Part shown: positions 49,821 to 61,838 of the stretch, piece by piece
How positions within the stretch are numbered: position 1 is the stretch's first letter
Layout of the letters: each line of letters opens with the position of its first letter
Source: Ananas comosus
Lineage: Eukaryota > Streptophyta > Magnoliopsida > Poales > Bromeliaceae
Reading direction: 5' to 3'
Assembly (NCBI RefSeq): GCF_001540865.1
Contig: NC_033632.1
Span: 11,210,557-11,274,556 of the forward strand
DNA length: 64,000 nucleotides
The notes under the pieces: generated by a model
Database searches by the model: none
Told to the model about the DNA's origin: nothing
Seen by the model: the letters and a program-made list of their open reading frames with translations, nothing else
Position numbers and translations under genes: made by a program

Positions 49821-50153
49821 GAACTCATGAAATTAAATACATAACAATCTTCATCAACCCATATCAACACACATTATGTCTCACAACTGCAATAACAAGC
49901 ATATAATAATATGTATTGCTGGAGCATAAGTTGATATTTTCTCTATTTTCTTTCTCATTTGATTTCCGCAGTTGTACAATTGCTCATCAACTAGCTCTTC
50001 ACTCGCACAAAAGCGAAAATAACTCAACACCCCTCTCTTCTATGACCTAAAATATTCCGATAATTTTTCGGAGGGTATTCGAGTCATCTGACTTTTCCTG
50101 TAATCGATCCACCGCCCGACGGTCGATCGTAACAAATTACAAATTACATATTA

Positions 50154-52362
50154 TTAGGAGGGTTTATTTGCAGATGAGTGGCCAACAATATATGAACCAA
50201 AACCCCAAACTGTGATGACCAGAGACAAGATCTTAAACCCACTCATGGGATCCTGAAACAACACCACTGCTGCAATGCTGGTCAGTGGCACCCTGACTGC
50301 ATTCAGCACACCTGCAAAGACTGTAGAAGCCAAGAACAGCACCCCTGTGCCCCCCAGCACCCCCAGCTGAAATGTAACTGCTGCCCAGAAAAGCACTTGC
50401 GCATACGAACTCCCCCCGCGCGCAAACCTTTCCGCCTCCGACCGCATCTCCGCGAAGCCCTTCTGCACGACAAGCCCCAAAGTTGTGAATGCGAAAGCCG
50501 CAAACGAAACCATGACCTGCTGCTCCAATACCACATGAAAAGACCTCCTCCCGAGCACTTTTATAAAAACTAGCTCCGATAGCGCGAAGATCAGGCCGTG
50601 CAGGGCCGAGCCGAGGATGTCCCACACGAACCCGAGAGTGTACTGCTTGTCGGTGATCCCCTCGTAGCGGTCCGATCTCGCATCGAGGGCTATGACGACC
50701 ACGCCGGCGGTGATGATCACGATCGCGTTTACGGAAGCGAGGTTGATCCTGTTCTTGACAATGAAGTACCCGAAGAGGGAGGAGAACACTAGCGACGAAG
50801 CCGCGAGGAGCGAAGCGGTGGACGCGGGGAGGTAAGCGTAAGCCCACGCGAACATGAGATTGTCGGCGGCGCTGAGGAAGCCGAGGAGGATGTACCAAGC
50901 CAGCAGCTTAAGCGAAAGCGGAGTCGGCGAAATTCGATTCGCGAAATAGGCGGGAATCAAGAAGAGTGCAGTCAGCGGCCACCCTGCGACCGCAGCCCAC
51001 GAAATGATCCATTTGCTCTGCCCGCCGTCGGAGTAGTAGAGGCGAGACAGGAGGCTCGACGCGGGAAATGCTGTCAGCATTGCCGCGCTGCTGAGAACAA
51101 GGAGGATGCGGTAGGAGACTGGTTTCCTCCGGAATGTTTCCAACACCGAGGAAGTGAGTTCGGTTATCTTTTCGCATAGCGAGGAAGCAGCAGAAGCAGC
51201 AGAAGAATCTGAGACAACGCCGGTGGATCCTGATTTAGAACAATGCGCGGCATAGTTTGATCATGGTATTGCATATAAGGTACAAATGAGTACGTCATTT
51301 GTGCTTTAAAAAGTACGGAGGCTTCTGTATTTCAAGTTGTTTTCGATTGACGGAACATCTGATTTGACGCTCGACTTTTTTAAATCTACACTATTAGAAC
51401 TACTTTTGAAATTAAATTTTATAATTTTTTAACATCATTTATCGAGTGATCAAAGAGTCTAAAAAATGACTATTTCAATGGCTGATACAACGGTGTAGAA
51501 TAATACAAATTAGGTGAAATTTTACTTAAAAAATTCTGCTTACGATCAAGAGAAAGATTGATTCTTCCAATTTGAAATTATCTTTTATCACAATTTTTAT
51601 AATATTTTTATTTTTAATCATTCATTTTGAAGCTACTTGTTCACTAGACAAACGAAGATAAAAAAATTATGAAATTTGATTTTTAGATAATTCCAACACT
51701 ATAGATTATATCTAATAGAGCTGATCGCCGAATCGAATGTTCTATCATCGAAAACAACTTGAAAGTACGAACGCCTTTATTCTTTTAAAAGCATAGTAGT
51801 TTAGCTCCGTATAAATAATCAATAATTGTACCATAATTTGGGACATCCATAATAAATATCAAAAACTCAAAAGAAATAGTTGGATTATATAGCAAGGAAA
51901 AAGAGAATAGTGTCTAGAAGTTGCAATAATTGTTGTTTTATTTTTTTTTTTTTTTGACAACCCGCACCGAATCCGACTCGTTGACATCCCTACTGTCTGG
52001 ATTGTTAGGCCCTTAATTTTTTTTTTAAGTTTTTTGTTTTCCCTCCTCTGGGAAAGGTTTAAGAAGCAGTGTTCATGTAATATGACATGAGTGAGAGAAC
52101 AGAGATAATAGAAATAACAAATGATGGCAAAATGACAATTTTATTTTTTTTTTAGAAAAAAACCAGTAAACTGACAGATTATTAAAATTTAAATAAAAAT
52201 TATTTGATACATAAAATTTGAAAATTTGTGAGGGGACAAATCCTTAATTTCACTAGCACATAAATCAAGGTTTTGTGCTGTGATACCAACAATTCATTAC
52301 CAAAACCCATCAATTAGATGAGCCCAAATCATCAAAACTACTCATAATAGAGATCTAAAAGC

Positions 52363-52401
<39 letters not shown>

Positions 52402-52471
52402 TAGTGAGAGAGATTATGGAACCTTGAGGTTGGATTTGGTTGTGTGGTGCATCTTCTTCTTTATTATCCAT
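50154..52471 (-). CDS. Purine permease (PUP family transporter), two exons
   Basis: PUP proteins are plant drug/metabolite-transporter-superfamily carriers that import purine bases, cytokinins and related compounds with protons. Exon 1 (52471-52423) encodes MDNKEEDAPHNQIQPQ plus one base. Exon 2 (51229-50154) completes that codon as Gly and runs to TAA; the junction is GT-AG and phase 1. The protein is 374 residues, normal for the family. About ten hydrophobic segments are visible. Family words include KWIISWAAVAGWP, WAYAYLPASTASLLAASSL, SDRYEGITDKQYTLGFVWD and HGLIFALSELVF, closest in memory to PUP10/11-like members. The soluble N-terminus is Ser/Ala-rich. The 1193-bp intron holds a MITE and a (CT)n tract right after the donor. 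Substrate is not predictable from sequence. Confidence 0.9.
51275..51810. mobile_element. MITE in the purine permease intron
   Basis: The ends share 'tacggaggc' or 'acgaacgcc' and 'aagttgttttcgat' words in inverted orientation over about 80 bp. Its interior matches the MITE at 12315-12850. It begins only about 40 bp from the exon 2 acceptor. Confidence 0.75.
52363..52399. repeat. (GA)n microsatellite in the purine permease intron
   Basis: A GA run of about 18 units, read as CT in the sense of the gene, starting some 20 bp inside the intron. Confidence 0.95.
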
Positions 52472-52650
52472 TGAAGTGGTGTGAGGCACTTGAGGAGGAG
52501 GAATGTGAAGCAAGGGAAAGGGGAGAATAAATAATAAATAATAAATAATAAATAAAAACATAATTTGTGCACCCTCATCAATGTGTATGAGAACATTTTT
52601 TTAGTTGAAAAAAGTGCAGAAACCCTTTCAGCTATAGCCACACAACCCTA

Positions 52651-52660
52651 TATTTTATAT
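52651..52660 (-). promoter_or_regulatory. TATA-like box upstream of the purine permease
   Basis: ATATAAAATA on the minus strand, about 180 bp before the ATG. The surroundings are AT-rich, so this is only a plausible core promoter. Confidence 0.35.
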
Positions 52661-54280
52661 TTTGTTTTTTTAAAATATTAAAAATATTTTTAGAAAGTTA
52701 TGGTGTTAATGAAGAAGACGAAATGACCAAATTACCTTACTTATTTTATTAGAAAAAAATATATATTTTTTTACTTTTAAATATTTTTTTGATATAAATT
52801 ATAATAAATAGACGAAATAATGATGAAACTTGATGGAGATAGACTGAATATATAATCTTAAAATTTTAAGAGAATAAAATATATATTTTTTAAAGTCAGA
52901 AAAAAAAAATAAAAAAAGAATATTTACATGAAGGCGTGTTGCATTTTAGCCCTATTTTTTGGACAAGACTAGTCATACAAAAATCCTTAACCAGATCTAT
53001 ATCATACGAGTAATACTTTTATACTTTCTATTTTTGGATATCGTTTATTTATTCCTATTTAACGATTTAAATTTAATTTGTATTTAATAATGATCTATAA
53101 TAATAGGTCACATTTAGAAAGTTATAGGTAATTGGGTACCCAAAAAAAATATTTTGATCTTTTGATTTGAGGTTAATTAAATAATTTTGCCCCCATTATA
53201 TTATCTAATCTATCATCTCTCATCTCTCTTTTTGTTTGTTTGTTTTTTTCTCCATCCAAATATAAGAGATTTTATTTTTGGATAGATTACAAATTTCCAA
53301 TATTCCAATTTAGTTATGGCTTTCAAAGGTAATTTTTTTTTCTCTTTATTAAATTATTTATATATTGCAAATGACTATGCTGGTTGAAATTTATCTCCAT
53401 ACCTACTATTTTCTAATTTTTCTTAAAAAAACAAGGAAAAAATTTAGATTATTTTTTTGATTTAATTTGCTAGTTATTTTTGCTTCTAATTCAAAGGTTG
53501 AGAATTTTAAAATTTTATTAGATAGTAGATATTTATTTTTTAAAATTTTACAATTAATAATTTTTTAAATTTGTGATGGCTAATGAATCAGAAAATAATA
53601 TTCAAAATTATTCTTAATCTTATTCAGTTCGAAGGGTTGAACTAAGTCTCTTGATAGACGTGGTTACAATTCGACTAGTTGAACAAGTTGGTTCAATCCG
53701 ATTTTTAAATCATTGATGCTAACTTAATTAAAATAAATAATAACACTTAGAAAGGTAATTGCAAACTAAAAGATAAGGAATTAAAATTTTCAAAATTGAC
53801 TAAAAAATGAAAAATTTTAAAGGTAAAAATCAATCAATTAGACTAATCACATTAATAAAATATACAAATAGTCTAGATTTGTTCTATATAGATTTATTTA
53901 ATTTATCTATTGTCCTAATTTTGTTTGTTCTATTGAAACTCTATGGTGAAATTTATTATAAGCTTAAAATTTAAATTGTATAATCTAAATTTATTGAGTC
54001 ATAAGTTTAAATTGTGTTATACTATTTAGACTTAGAGGAGGTTTCTATATAAAGCTTAGATTCTAAACTTAAAATTTATTTTTAGTTTATATTTTAAATT
54101 ATAATACATGACCTCATTAATTTTCAAAGATTAATTTTTACTATTAAATTTGAATTAATTTAACCCCTACAACTCTATTCTGAGAATAAGTTTGAATTAC
54201 ACCCTATATCTATTGAATAAAAAAATTAGCTAAAAAAGTTTTCTTTTGGGTGCATTAATTATGACTAATACTATCAAAAT
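52661..54280. other. AT-rich intergenic spacer
   Basis: No open frames of note and no paired element ends. I see nothing that can be annotated. Confidence 0.5.
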
Positions 54281-54688
54281 GGGTAAATTGTATATAGGTC
54301 CCCACAAACATAGTAAATTACAAATATATTCCTATAAAGTTTAATTTTCATAAGTTATTCTTTTAAAACTCCTAATGTTTTTCAAATATATCACTGCCGT
54401 TAGAATCCATTAGAAAAGCTTAGTTAATCATAGGTTAAATACTTTACCCTAGTTAATTTTTGACATTTTTACTTCTCCTATATTATACTGTTATAACTTT
54501 TAGAGGAACATATTTGCGGTAGCAAAATTGAAAATATAAACAATTTTCTAAATCTAACGGTAACAAACCAGAGGAACATATATGAAAATATTAGAAGTTT
54601 TGTAGAAAAGTTGAACTTATGAAAGTTGAACTTTACAGGAATATATTTGCAATTCACTATGTTTACGGAAACCTTTATGCAATTAATG
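54281..54688. mobile_element. MULE-type MITE with perfect 10-bp direct repeat
   Basis: The ends are about 65-bp inverted repeats sharing 'aacatagt' and 'caaatatattcct'. CTATCAAAAT flanks both sides (54271-54280 and 54689-54698), which includes a 9-bp TSD. Related internal words occur at about 12000-12150, probably a degenerate copy. Confidence 0.82.
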
Positions 54689-54698
54689 CTATCAAAAT

Positions 54699-55156
54699 CA
54701 ATAGCTGATTGAACAATTATGTTCTATTTATATAATATATTGTATTATTTATTTATTAATAATTTCTTCCACAAAGCTTTTTTTTACAAAATTTTATATT
54801 TGATTCTACGCTCTTTCCAAATTTTAGATCTATCTAAGATAACGATTAAGTTAAGAGACTAATCGACGTAATATTTAATAAAAGAGGTAAACAGGACATG
54901 GGCGTTTTTTTAAGAAAGCGCTCCCCCTCTGAAAACTTTCTCAGCGAAACAGGCGCTTAATCTAAAAAAAGAAAAATTGGTGAATATTTGTACCAAATTT
55001 TATATGTGAATTATATAATTGTTGGAGCTAATTGAAATAATTGTGAAGCATAGAAAAATAAGTTACACAATATTTAACACAAGAAAGTAAATAATATAGA
55101 GCCTAAAATACACGAGGCTCAGCAATATTGTAAAATTATAATTTAGCCAAAAAAAN
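54699..55156. other. AT-rich spacer with a single N
   Basis: No genes seen. The base at 55156 is N within an A run, just before the SINE target-site copy. Confidence 0.5.
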
Positions 55157-55168
55157 AATGTTGTTAGA

Positions 55169-55327
55169 ACTTCTTTTTTTTTTTTGAGAAATAGATAACA
55201 TGCTACCCGTTTCGTTTATTTCATTTAGAAATAAACTTGGCTAGAAATATGAATCAACTAGGATTCGAACTTAGGTCTCGAATATCAACCACCTAGTCCT
55301 TTGCCACTTGCTCTAGAGACGGTGAGT
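55169..55327 (-). mobile_element. tRNA-derived SINE with perfect 12-bp TSD
   Basis: On the minus strand an A-box-like AAGTGGCAAAGGA near 55305, B-box AGTTCGAATCC near 55266 and a poly-A end at 55173-55185 are visible. AATGTTGTTAGA occurs at 55157-55168 and 55328-55339. It is a sister copy of the SINE at 14116-14272. Confidence 0.9.
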
Positions 55328-55379
55328 AATGTTGTTAGATGTTAGTACATCTCAAATAGGGCGTATTTCATATACCCTA

Positions 55380-55800
55380 CTCAATCAATAATTGGCGTGA
55401 AGTGGGCTCATTTTTTAAAACCGGAACCTCAATCCCATGAATTTTGAAAATTTATATTCAAAATAAAATCTGATCAAAAATTCAAAATCCGAACCCAAAA
55501 TATTTTTTTTTACTATATTTCAAAACATATTATATTAAAAATCTAAAATTTGAAAATACAACACCAAATATAACATTAAATATTTATATATATATTATAT
55601 AATATAAAATTAATACAGGCTCAATACTGGTTGGATAAAGACAAAATTTATGTCCGAATTCAAATCCGTCAATTTTTTGTTTTTTATACTCTTATTCAAA
55701 ATTATATCTGTTTAGTATCAAATAAATTTGTTCTATTTTGAATTGAGAATAAAATTGAAATATCCTTAGCCATTGACATCCCTAAAAGTTGATGGGGTTG
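55380..55800. mobile_element. hAT-like remnant (right end)
   Basis: The stretch ends 'cattgacatccctaaaag', the inverted form of the TAGGGATGTCAATG terminus seen at 33932, and contains 'aaatccgtcaattttt'-type words of that family. The left end is degraded. Confidence 0.45.
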
Positions 55801-56050
55801 TTTGAAATAACAGATTCTTCTCTATCCCTTCTTCAAATAGTGGGACCAAACTAAATTCAAAATGAAGGGCAATTTAGTAATTTCACAACCCCCCCCCCCT
55901 TCAATCTTGTCCACTGCTGCTGCCATGTGTGTGCCATTATTATCACTGCAAGCACCTCCACACTCCCCACATGCCACAAACAAATCATCAATCCAACCAA
56001 ACCAACATTGATTAAAATAGCAAAAAAAAAAAAAAAAAAACACTCCAACA

Positions 56051-57210
56051 ATGGCGGCGCCGTCTCCTCTACATCTCCAAAACCGTCCTCTCCATGTCAA
56101 TCTCGTCCTCCTGCTGCTCGCCTTCTCCGCCGTCGCCGTCGTTGTCACTGCCACAGACCATATCGTCGGCGCCAATCGCGGGTGGAACCCCAACATCAAC
56201 TACTCCCTCTGGTCCAACAACCAGACCTTCTTCGTCGGCGACCTCATCTGTAAGCTTATTCATCTTTTGGATAACATAGTATCAGAGCCAGAGCCAAAGC
56301 TAGATCCAGTCCTAAGACAAGACTCCTGTTTCAAAAAGTCTCGAGTTCAAATCGCGATTTCATTCATTACTTGTGAAAAGAAACTTAAATTTGAAATGTA
56401 GATCAATTAGGCTTCAAATTTGGAGGCTTCGTTCACTTAAATGTTTGGGATGGTCTTATATTTCATCTTATCTTCGTTATGCACGCCGGTGGAACTAAGG
56501 AACCAAGGCTTGGTAGTGTCGATTGGGTTCTAGTACGACGATACAGTCCCGTTAATTATTCATCATGTGAATCACACGAATTTTAGAGCCTGTGAATTGA
56601 AAAAAAAAAAAAAAATATAATGAATTTGTTTTGGCATTATCGAATATCTTTTTCTTTTTCAGTAATATGTCGTTGAACCATCGGCACTCAGCACAAGTGA
56701 TTAAGAATCTAATGATTAATATTTGAAATTATAAATTTGAATAATAGCGTATAATTACTCTTGTCAAATCAATCTTATCGTCGTGATTATTTCTGAATAG
56801 TTTTTAACAGATCAATCAATCATTATCTTTGTAAGATCAATCAATCATTATTTTTACTCGCCGCAGCGTTCAGGTACCAAAAGAACACGTACAACGTGTT
56901 TGAGGTGAACAGGACTGGGTACGAGAACTGCACAATGGACGGGTTGACGGGGAATTGGAGCTCCGGGAAGGATTTCATCCCCCTGGGGGCTGCCAAAACC
57001 TACTACTTCATCTGCGGCAACGGCTTTTGCTTAAACGGCATGCGCGTTGCCGTCACCGTCCGCCCACTCGCCGCCAACGCCTCCGCCTCCGCCGCCCCCC
57101 GCCATGGCGTAGGAGCAGCAGACAATTCGGCAGCGGACGGGGTTAGGGTTAGGATTTGGGAAGTGGTCGCCGCAGCGGCGGCGATAGTGGTTTTTTATCT
57201 TTCTGGATAA
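56051..57210 (+). CDS. Early-nodulin-like/lamin-like phytocyanin, two exons
   Basis: Phytocyanins are extracellular cupredoxin-fold proteins, usually tethered by a GPI anchor. Exon 1 is 56051-56249 and exon 2 56867-57210, joined phase 1 with GT-AG, giving 180 residues. A signal peptide covers about residues 1-35 (LVLLLLAFSAVAVVVTAT). The plastocyanin-like domain runs from DHIVGANRGWNPN to GMRVAVTV, with the disulfide cysteines in GYENCT and GNGFCLNG. The usual copper-binding histidines are replaced (Tyr in NTYNVFEV, Phe in GNGFCL), so copper is probably not bound, as in ENODL proteins. An Ala/Ser-rich linker and a C-terminal hydrophobic tail (VVAAAAAIVVFYLSG) fit a GPI signal. The 617-bp intron has a retroelement-like fragment near 56275-56390. 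Confidence 0.9.
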
Positions 57211-57917
57211 AATTTTAATTTGCTATTATGTGATTTGGCTCATTTTTTATTTTGTTATTATGTGATTCAAAATGTTATACGTAACTATCTTATGATTTTA
57301 TCTCTATTTTTATTTTAAAAAATTTATTATCAAATAGGGCAACAAAGCACTCTTTTTTGATAAATACAGAATAGTTAATTGTAATTTTTGAAGTGAAAAT
57401 AAACTAAACCTCAATAGGGCAAATTAAAGTTTACCACTTTGTCTTTTTAATTTTTTTATATGATTTATTCTATTTTCATATTTTTGGTTAAAATATACAA
57501 ACACTCACAAAATTTCAACTCGTTTTGAAATTGACCCTCTTAATTTTATTTTATTTAATTTTGCTCCTTTCTTTAGTAATTTTGAAAATTCCATCAGAAT
57601 CATTTAGAATCAAACGCTAACGAAAGATGCACGCTACCTCCTTTTTAATTAAAATAATTCTCAAGATCGCATGCGTCTTTCGTAGGTGTTCATTTTGGTT
57701 CTATCAAAATTTTTAAAATTGCTAACAGAAGAAGATAAATTAAACGATTAGTAAACATAGAAAATGTAAATCAAATAAAAAAGTTTAGAAGGTCAAATTA
57801 AAGTTTAAAAGTGTTTATACTTTTTTTTCTTTTGTGTTGATTTGTGTCCGAGCCTTGTATCTTTGTTTTTGGTAGAGATGTTTAGTCCTTGAATTTGAAT
57901 TATAACAATCTTTATTA
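57211..57917. other. Spacer downstream of the first phytocyanin
   Basis: AT-rich; no gene or paired repeat ends seen. The last 9 bp (57909-57917) are the target-site copy of the next element. Confidence 0.5.
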
Positions 57918-58376
57918 GGCTAAATTACAGAAAATTTTCCTGTCAAAGCGTGATTTTTTACTTTTCTTCCTTGTCATTTAAAAACCTACACTTTGCCCCC
58001 TTATAAAATAAAATATGTGCACTTCGCCCTCTACCGTTAGTGATCCGTTAGGGTTCCGTTATAACATATTTTTTTAGTTACCCACTTTTCCATCCACTCC
58101 CACCTTGATTTCCACCCTACTATCGCCGAAATCGAGGGGCGGCGAGGGTGCAGGAGGAAGATGAGGCATGAACCGCGGCCGATCGAGGCTGCTGTTGAGG
58201 AATATGAGGGAGAAGATGAAAATGACGAGGGACAAAATGGTCATTATATCATCACAGTAGACACCGTAACCCCTGTAAATATTTTTCATTTTACAAGTGG
58301 GTAAAGTATAAATTTTTAAATGACGGGGGAAAAGTAAAAAATTAAATTTTGACAGAAAATTTTATGTAATTTAGCA
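57918..58376. mobile_element. MULE-type element, copy 1
   Basis: Starts GGCTAAATTACAGAAAATTT; the inverted counterpart is at 58300-58375. The flanks TCTTTATTA (57909-57917) and TTTTTATTA (58377-58385) match at 8 of 9. The GC-richer middle carries a 'cgaaatcgaggggcggcga' phrase shared with copy 2. Confidence 0.8.
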
Positions 58377-58557
58377 TTTTTATTAAAAATTTTACATTAT
58401 TATAATTACGGCTGTAATTACTGAATTAAATATTTTTATTCTTTAAAATATTTCTGAATATGAGATTATATTAGCTCCCACTTATTTTAGAAGTTATATC
58501 GATATTAAGAATAAACTACTAATTCATTTTCGAACCAAAATATACATAAAAATTTAT

Positions 58558-59164
58558 GGCTAAATTACAGAAAACCTTCCTGTCAAAACTCGATTTTTCA
58601 CTTTCCCCCCTTGTCATTTAAAAACCTACACTTTACCCCCTTATAAAATGAAAAACGTGCACTTCACCCCCTACTGTTAGGATTCCATTATAAAATATTT
58701 TTTATGCAAAAAATAGCCCTCTGCCCTCTTTGTTGTTGCTTCGCCTCTCTTCGGCTCGCCGCCTCGCCCTCCTCCACTGTCTCACACTAGCCCACATCGC
58801 CTTCGCCCTCCTCCGCCACATCGCCTTCGCCCTCGTTGCCCTTACCTACCTCTCCATCAACGCCCACCTCGATTTCCTTCCTATTGTCACCGAAATCGAG
58901 AGACGGCGAGGGTGCAGGAGGAGAAGGGGAGCAGGTGGAGAAGAAAATAGAGAGATCGCGGTCGATCGAGGCGACGGTTGAGGAAGATGATGGAGGAGAC
59001 GAAAATGACGAGAGATAAAATAGTCATTTTACACACCGTACCTCACCTGTGAACATTTTTTATTTTTCATTTTACATTTTACAAGGGGCAAAGTGTAAGT
59101 TTTTAAATGACAGGGAGAAAATGAAAAATCGAATTTTGACAGAAAAATTTTATATAATTTAGCC
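58558..59164. mobile_element. MULE-type element, copy 2, perfect 9-bp TSD
   Basis: The ends GGCTAAATTACAGAAAACCT and, read inward, GGCTAAATTATATAAAATTT begin about 75 bp of inverted similarity. AAAATTTAT flanks both sides (58549-58557 and 59165-59173). The GC-rich middle (58720-59000) has open frames of low complexity and no recognised domain. Confidence 0.9.
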
Positions 59165-59173
59165 AAAATTTAT

Positions 59174-59436
59174 TGATTTTTATTTATTATGTAAATGGGT
59201 GTATAATATTGTTGTGGCGCTTTCATTTGTGGGGTGGGGGAGTTGTGCTTTTGATTGAAGCACAGCTAGACTCAAAGTGGATGTCTCTTCTTGGACCAAT
59301 AAATACTAATAATTAATTAGCAATTTGGTCCCCACATTTTTATTGGATTAATAGGAAATAAAAAAAACTACCTTAAATATCCGTATTTTAACTTTTTTTT
59401 CTATCAATTTTTAAAATTCTATATTTTATTCTCTTA
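59174..59436. other. Short spacer
   Basis: Nothing annotated; ends with the TTA target site of the next MITE. Confidence 0.5.
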
Positions 59437-60314
59437 GGTATCGTTTGGTTCGGGGATAAGCAAAAAGTGGGTATTCCAAGAATAGGTATAAATTGAGGTA
59501 TAAGCGGGGATTAGATCAATTTTGCATTTGGATGAAAATTGGGTTATTCCTGTGAATAAGAAAAATAACGTTTGGTTAGGTAATATGGAATAAGATTTAA
59601 AGTGGGTAGTTATAAATAAAAATTAATAATATTATCACTTTTTTATTTATATTAGAATTTAAATTTTTATATTTTATATTTATATTTTAAAATTTAAAAT
59701 TTTAACTTTTAAATTTCAAATTTTGAAATTAAAATTTAAAATTTAAAATCTCAAATTTTAAATTCAAAATTTAAATTTTAAATTTCTAACTTTAAATTTA
59801 AGATCAAATTTAAATTTGAAAAAAAAAAAAATTCAAATTTAAAATTTCAAAAATTTAAAATTTCAAAATTTAAATTTAAAATTTAAAATGTGGAATTTAA
59901 AATTATAAACTTTAATTTTGAGATTACAAATTTTAAATTTTAAATATAATTTATTATAATATTTAAATATAATTTATTATAAAATTTATTATAATATTTA
60001 AATATAAATAATATGTATTAATATAGCACAATTAATAATTTTATAATAAAAATAATGTATTATAATATATAATATATTATATTTATATAATTTAGTTTTA
60101 ATTTATTTTATAATTTTAATTAAGTTTGAAATTAAGTATGAGAATAGCACTATTCCACCAAAATGGTGGAATAGTAAAAAGCTTGCTATTCCGGGATAAC
60201 CGGGAATAGCAAGCTTTGACCGGAATAAAATATCCCGGTAAAAATGATCCCGTTTGGCGGAATAGTGGGGATAACTTTCGTTATCCCCGCTTATCCTCTG
60301 AACCAAACGGTGCC
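59437..60314. mobile_element. PIF/Harbinger-like MITE, 878 bp
   Basis: The ends are GGTATCGTTTGGTTCGGGGA and, read inward, GGCACCGTTTGGTTCAGAGG; both continue into 'taagc'. TTA flanks both sides (59434-59436 and 60315-60317). The middle is nearly pure A/T. Confidence 0.82.
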
Positions 60315-60329
60315 TTAAAATTTTAAGAT

Positions 60330-60900
60330 AGTGTTTGATTCGAAAACAAACGGAAAAAATAAGCCCGTATTCCTCATTTTGTTCTCAAACATTTTTTTTG
60401 GTATCCAAAATTCGAAAACAATAATACTTTTATTTCAAATCCAAAATTCGAAAACAATAATACTTTTACCCCTGAAATAAACTGATAAAATCCCGTATAA
60501 CCTTGGAACAATAGTTCCACCCTCCACCTGAAACAAACTTATTTCTACGTAAGAACAAGATTAATTAAAATCTGAACTAATTTTAATTATAATATAAAAT
60601 TACTAATTAATCTAACTAGTGTATTTAATAACCTTATTAAATATACCATCTACCTTATTTTTAAGAATTGATCAAAATTGATCTACTTCATACTTATTAC
60701 TCAATTTGTAGTAATCTAACTAGTGTATTTAATAACCTTATTAAATATACCATTTACCTTATTTTTAAGAATTGATCAAAATTAATCTAATTCATACTTA
60801 TTCCTCAATTTGTATTTATTTCTAAAATAAGTCACTCTTAATTATCCTTGAACGAAACACAATCTAAAAGTGTTATCCCCGAACCAAATGCAATCTAAAA
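60330..60900. repeat. Degenerate MITE with a 104-bp tandem duplication
   Basis: A 'gtgtttgattcgaaaacaaa' left end near 60332 and 'cgaaccaaatgcaatct' near 60880 suggest an old MITE. Inside, 60608-60711 is repeated at 60712-60815 with a few differences (unit begins TAATCTAACTAGTGTATTTA). Confidence 0.6.
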
Positions 60901-61838
60901 GTGTTTTCAGAAGATTACGGCATTAATACAGAGGGCAAAATTTCGACAAGCTCCAGGAGTAGGACGTACTAATTTAATAACAAAACTTTAGTAAATTAAA
61001 ATTTGATAATTAAAATGTACAATTATGCAATTTTGTGGACCATTGAAGCAATTCACCACAAAATATGGAATCCAAGTCCAAAACAAATATCAAATGAAAA
61101 TAATATAGGATTGTTTGGTTGTAAATAGTTACAACTGCTTTCAAATCAGGCATTTTTCTGATAAATTTATATTTAATTACTTCTTGCAGCTGCATTAGTT
61201 GGAATTACATCTAAATTAATTGCAGTTTCAACAGCAGCACTGAGAGAGAGAGAGAGAGTAATTACAACTGCCAAAAATTTTTTTATAACTGTAGTATTTT
61301 CTACTGCATCAAACTAAATAACATTCATATAATTAAATAACATACATATAATTATAATTATAATTGATGTATTTCTAATTACATATATTTCTGACTGTAC
61401 TGTATTTATAATTACATTTATAATTCCGCCGAACCAGAAAACCCTTAAACATAGACATTGCACTAGCATTTGTTTTTCGCAAACACCACCAGCAAAATAG
61501 GAAACACATATTCAAAATAAAAACCAAAAAATTAAAAAAGAAAATCCACTGCAGCATTTTCTACAAATAAAACTGTAGTGGGAAGCTTCCCAACGACATC
61601 TTGTAGAGTCTCTAATTTGTTATCATGTGTTAATTTTATTTTCATCCAATAATCTATTTGATATACTAAAATTCAAAAATAAATCCTACAAAACGAGTTA
61701 TAACTATTAGATAGACATAAAAGTAACACATGGAAAAGAGTCAGGGCTTCTTAACAAGTTTATTGGGGAGCTCTCAACTGAAGTTTTTCTCATTTTCTAC
61801 CTCCCCTACACCCAAAAAAAAAAAAAAAAAACCCTAAC
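60901..61838. other. Spacer with MITE-like words
   Basis: 'ggattgtttggttgtaaata' near 61110 and 'aaactaaataac' near 61310 may be remnants of another TTTGGTT-type MITE. No gene seen. Confidence 0.4.

Noticed and set aside
56270..56400. A tRNA or tRNA fragment in the phytocyanin intron (GAGTTCAAATCGCG)
   Set aside because: No acceptor pairing or anticodon arm could be built; the preceding 'agtatcagagcc' suggests a retroelement fragment.
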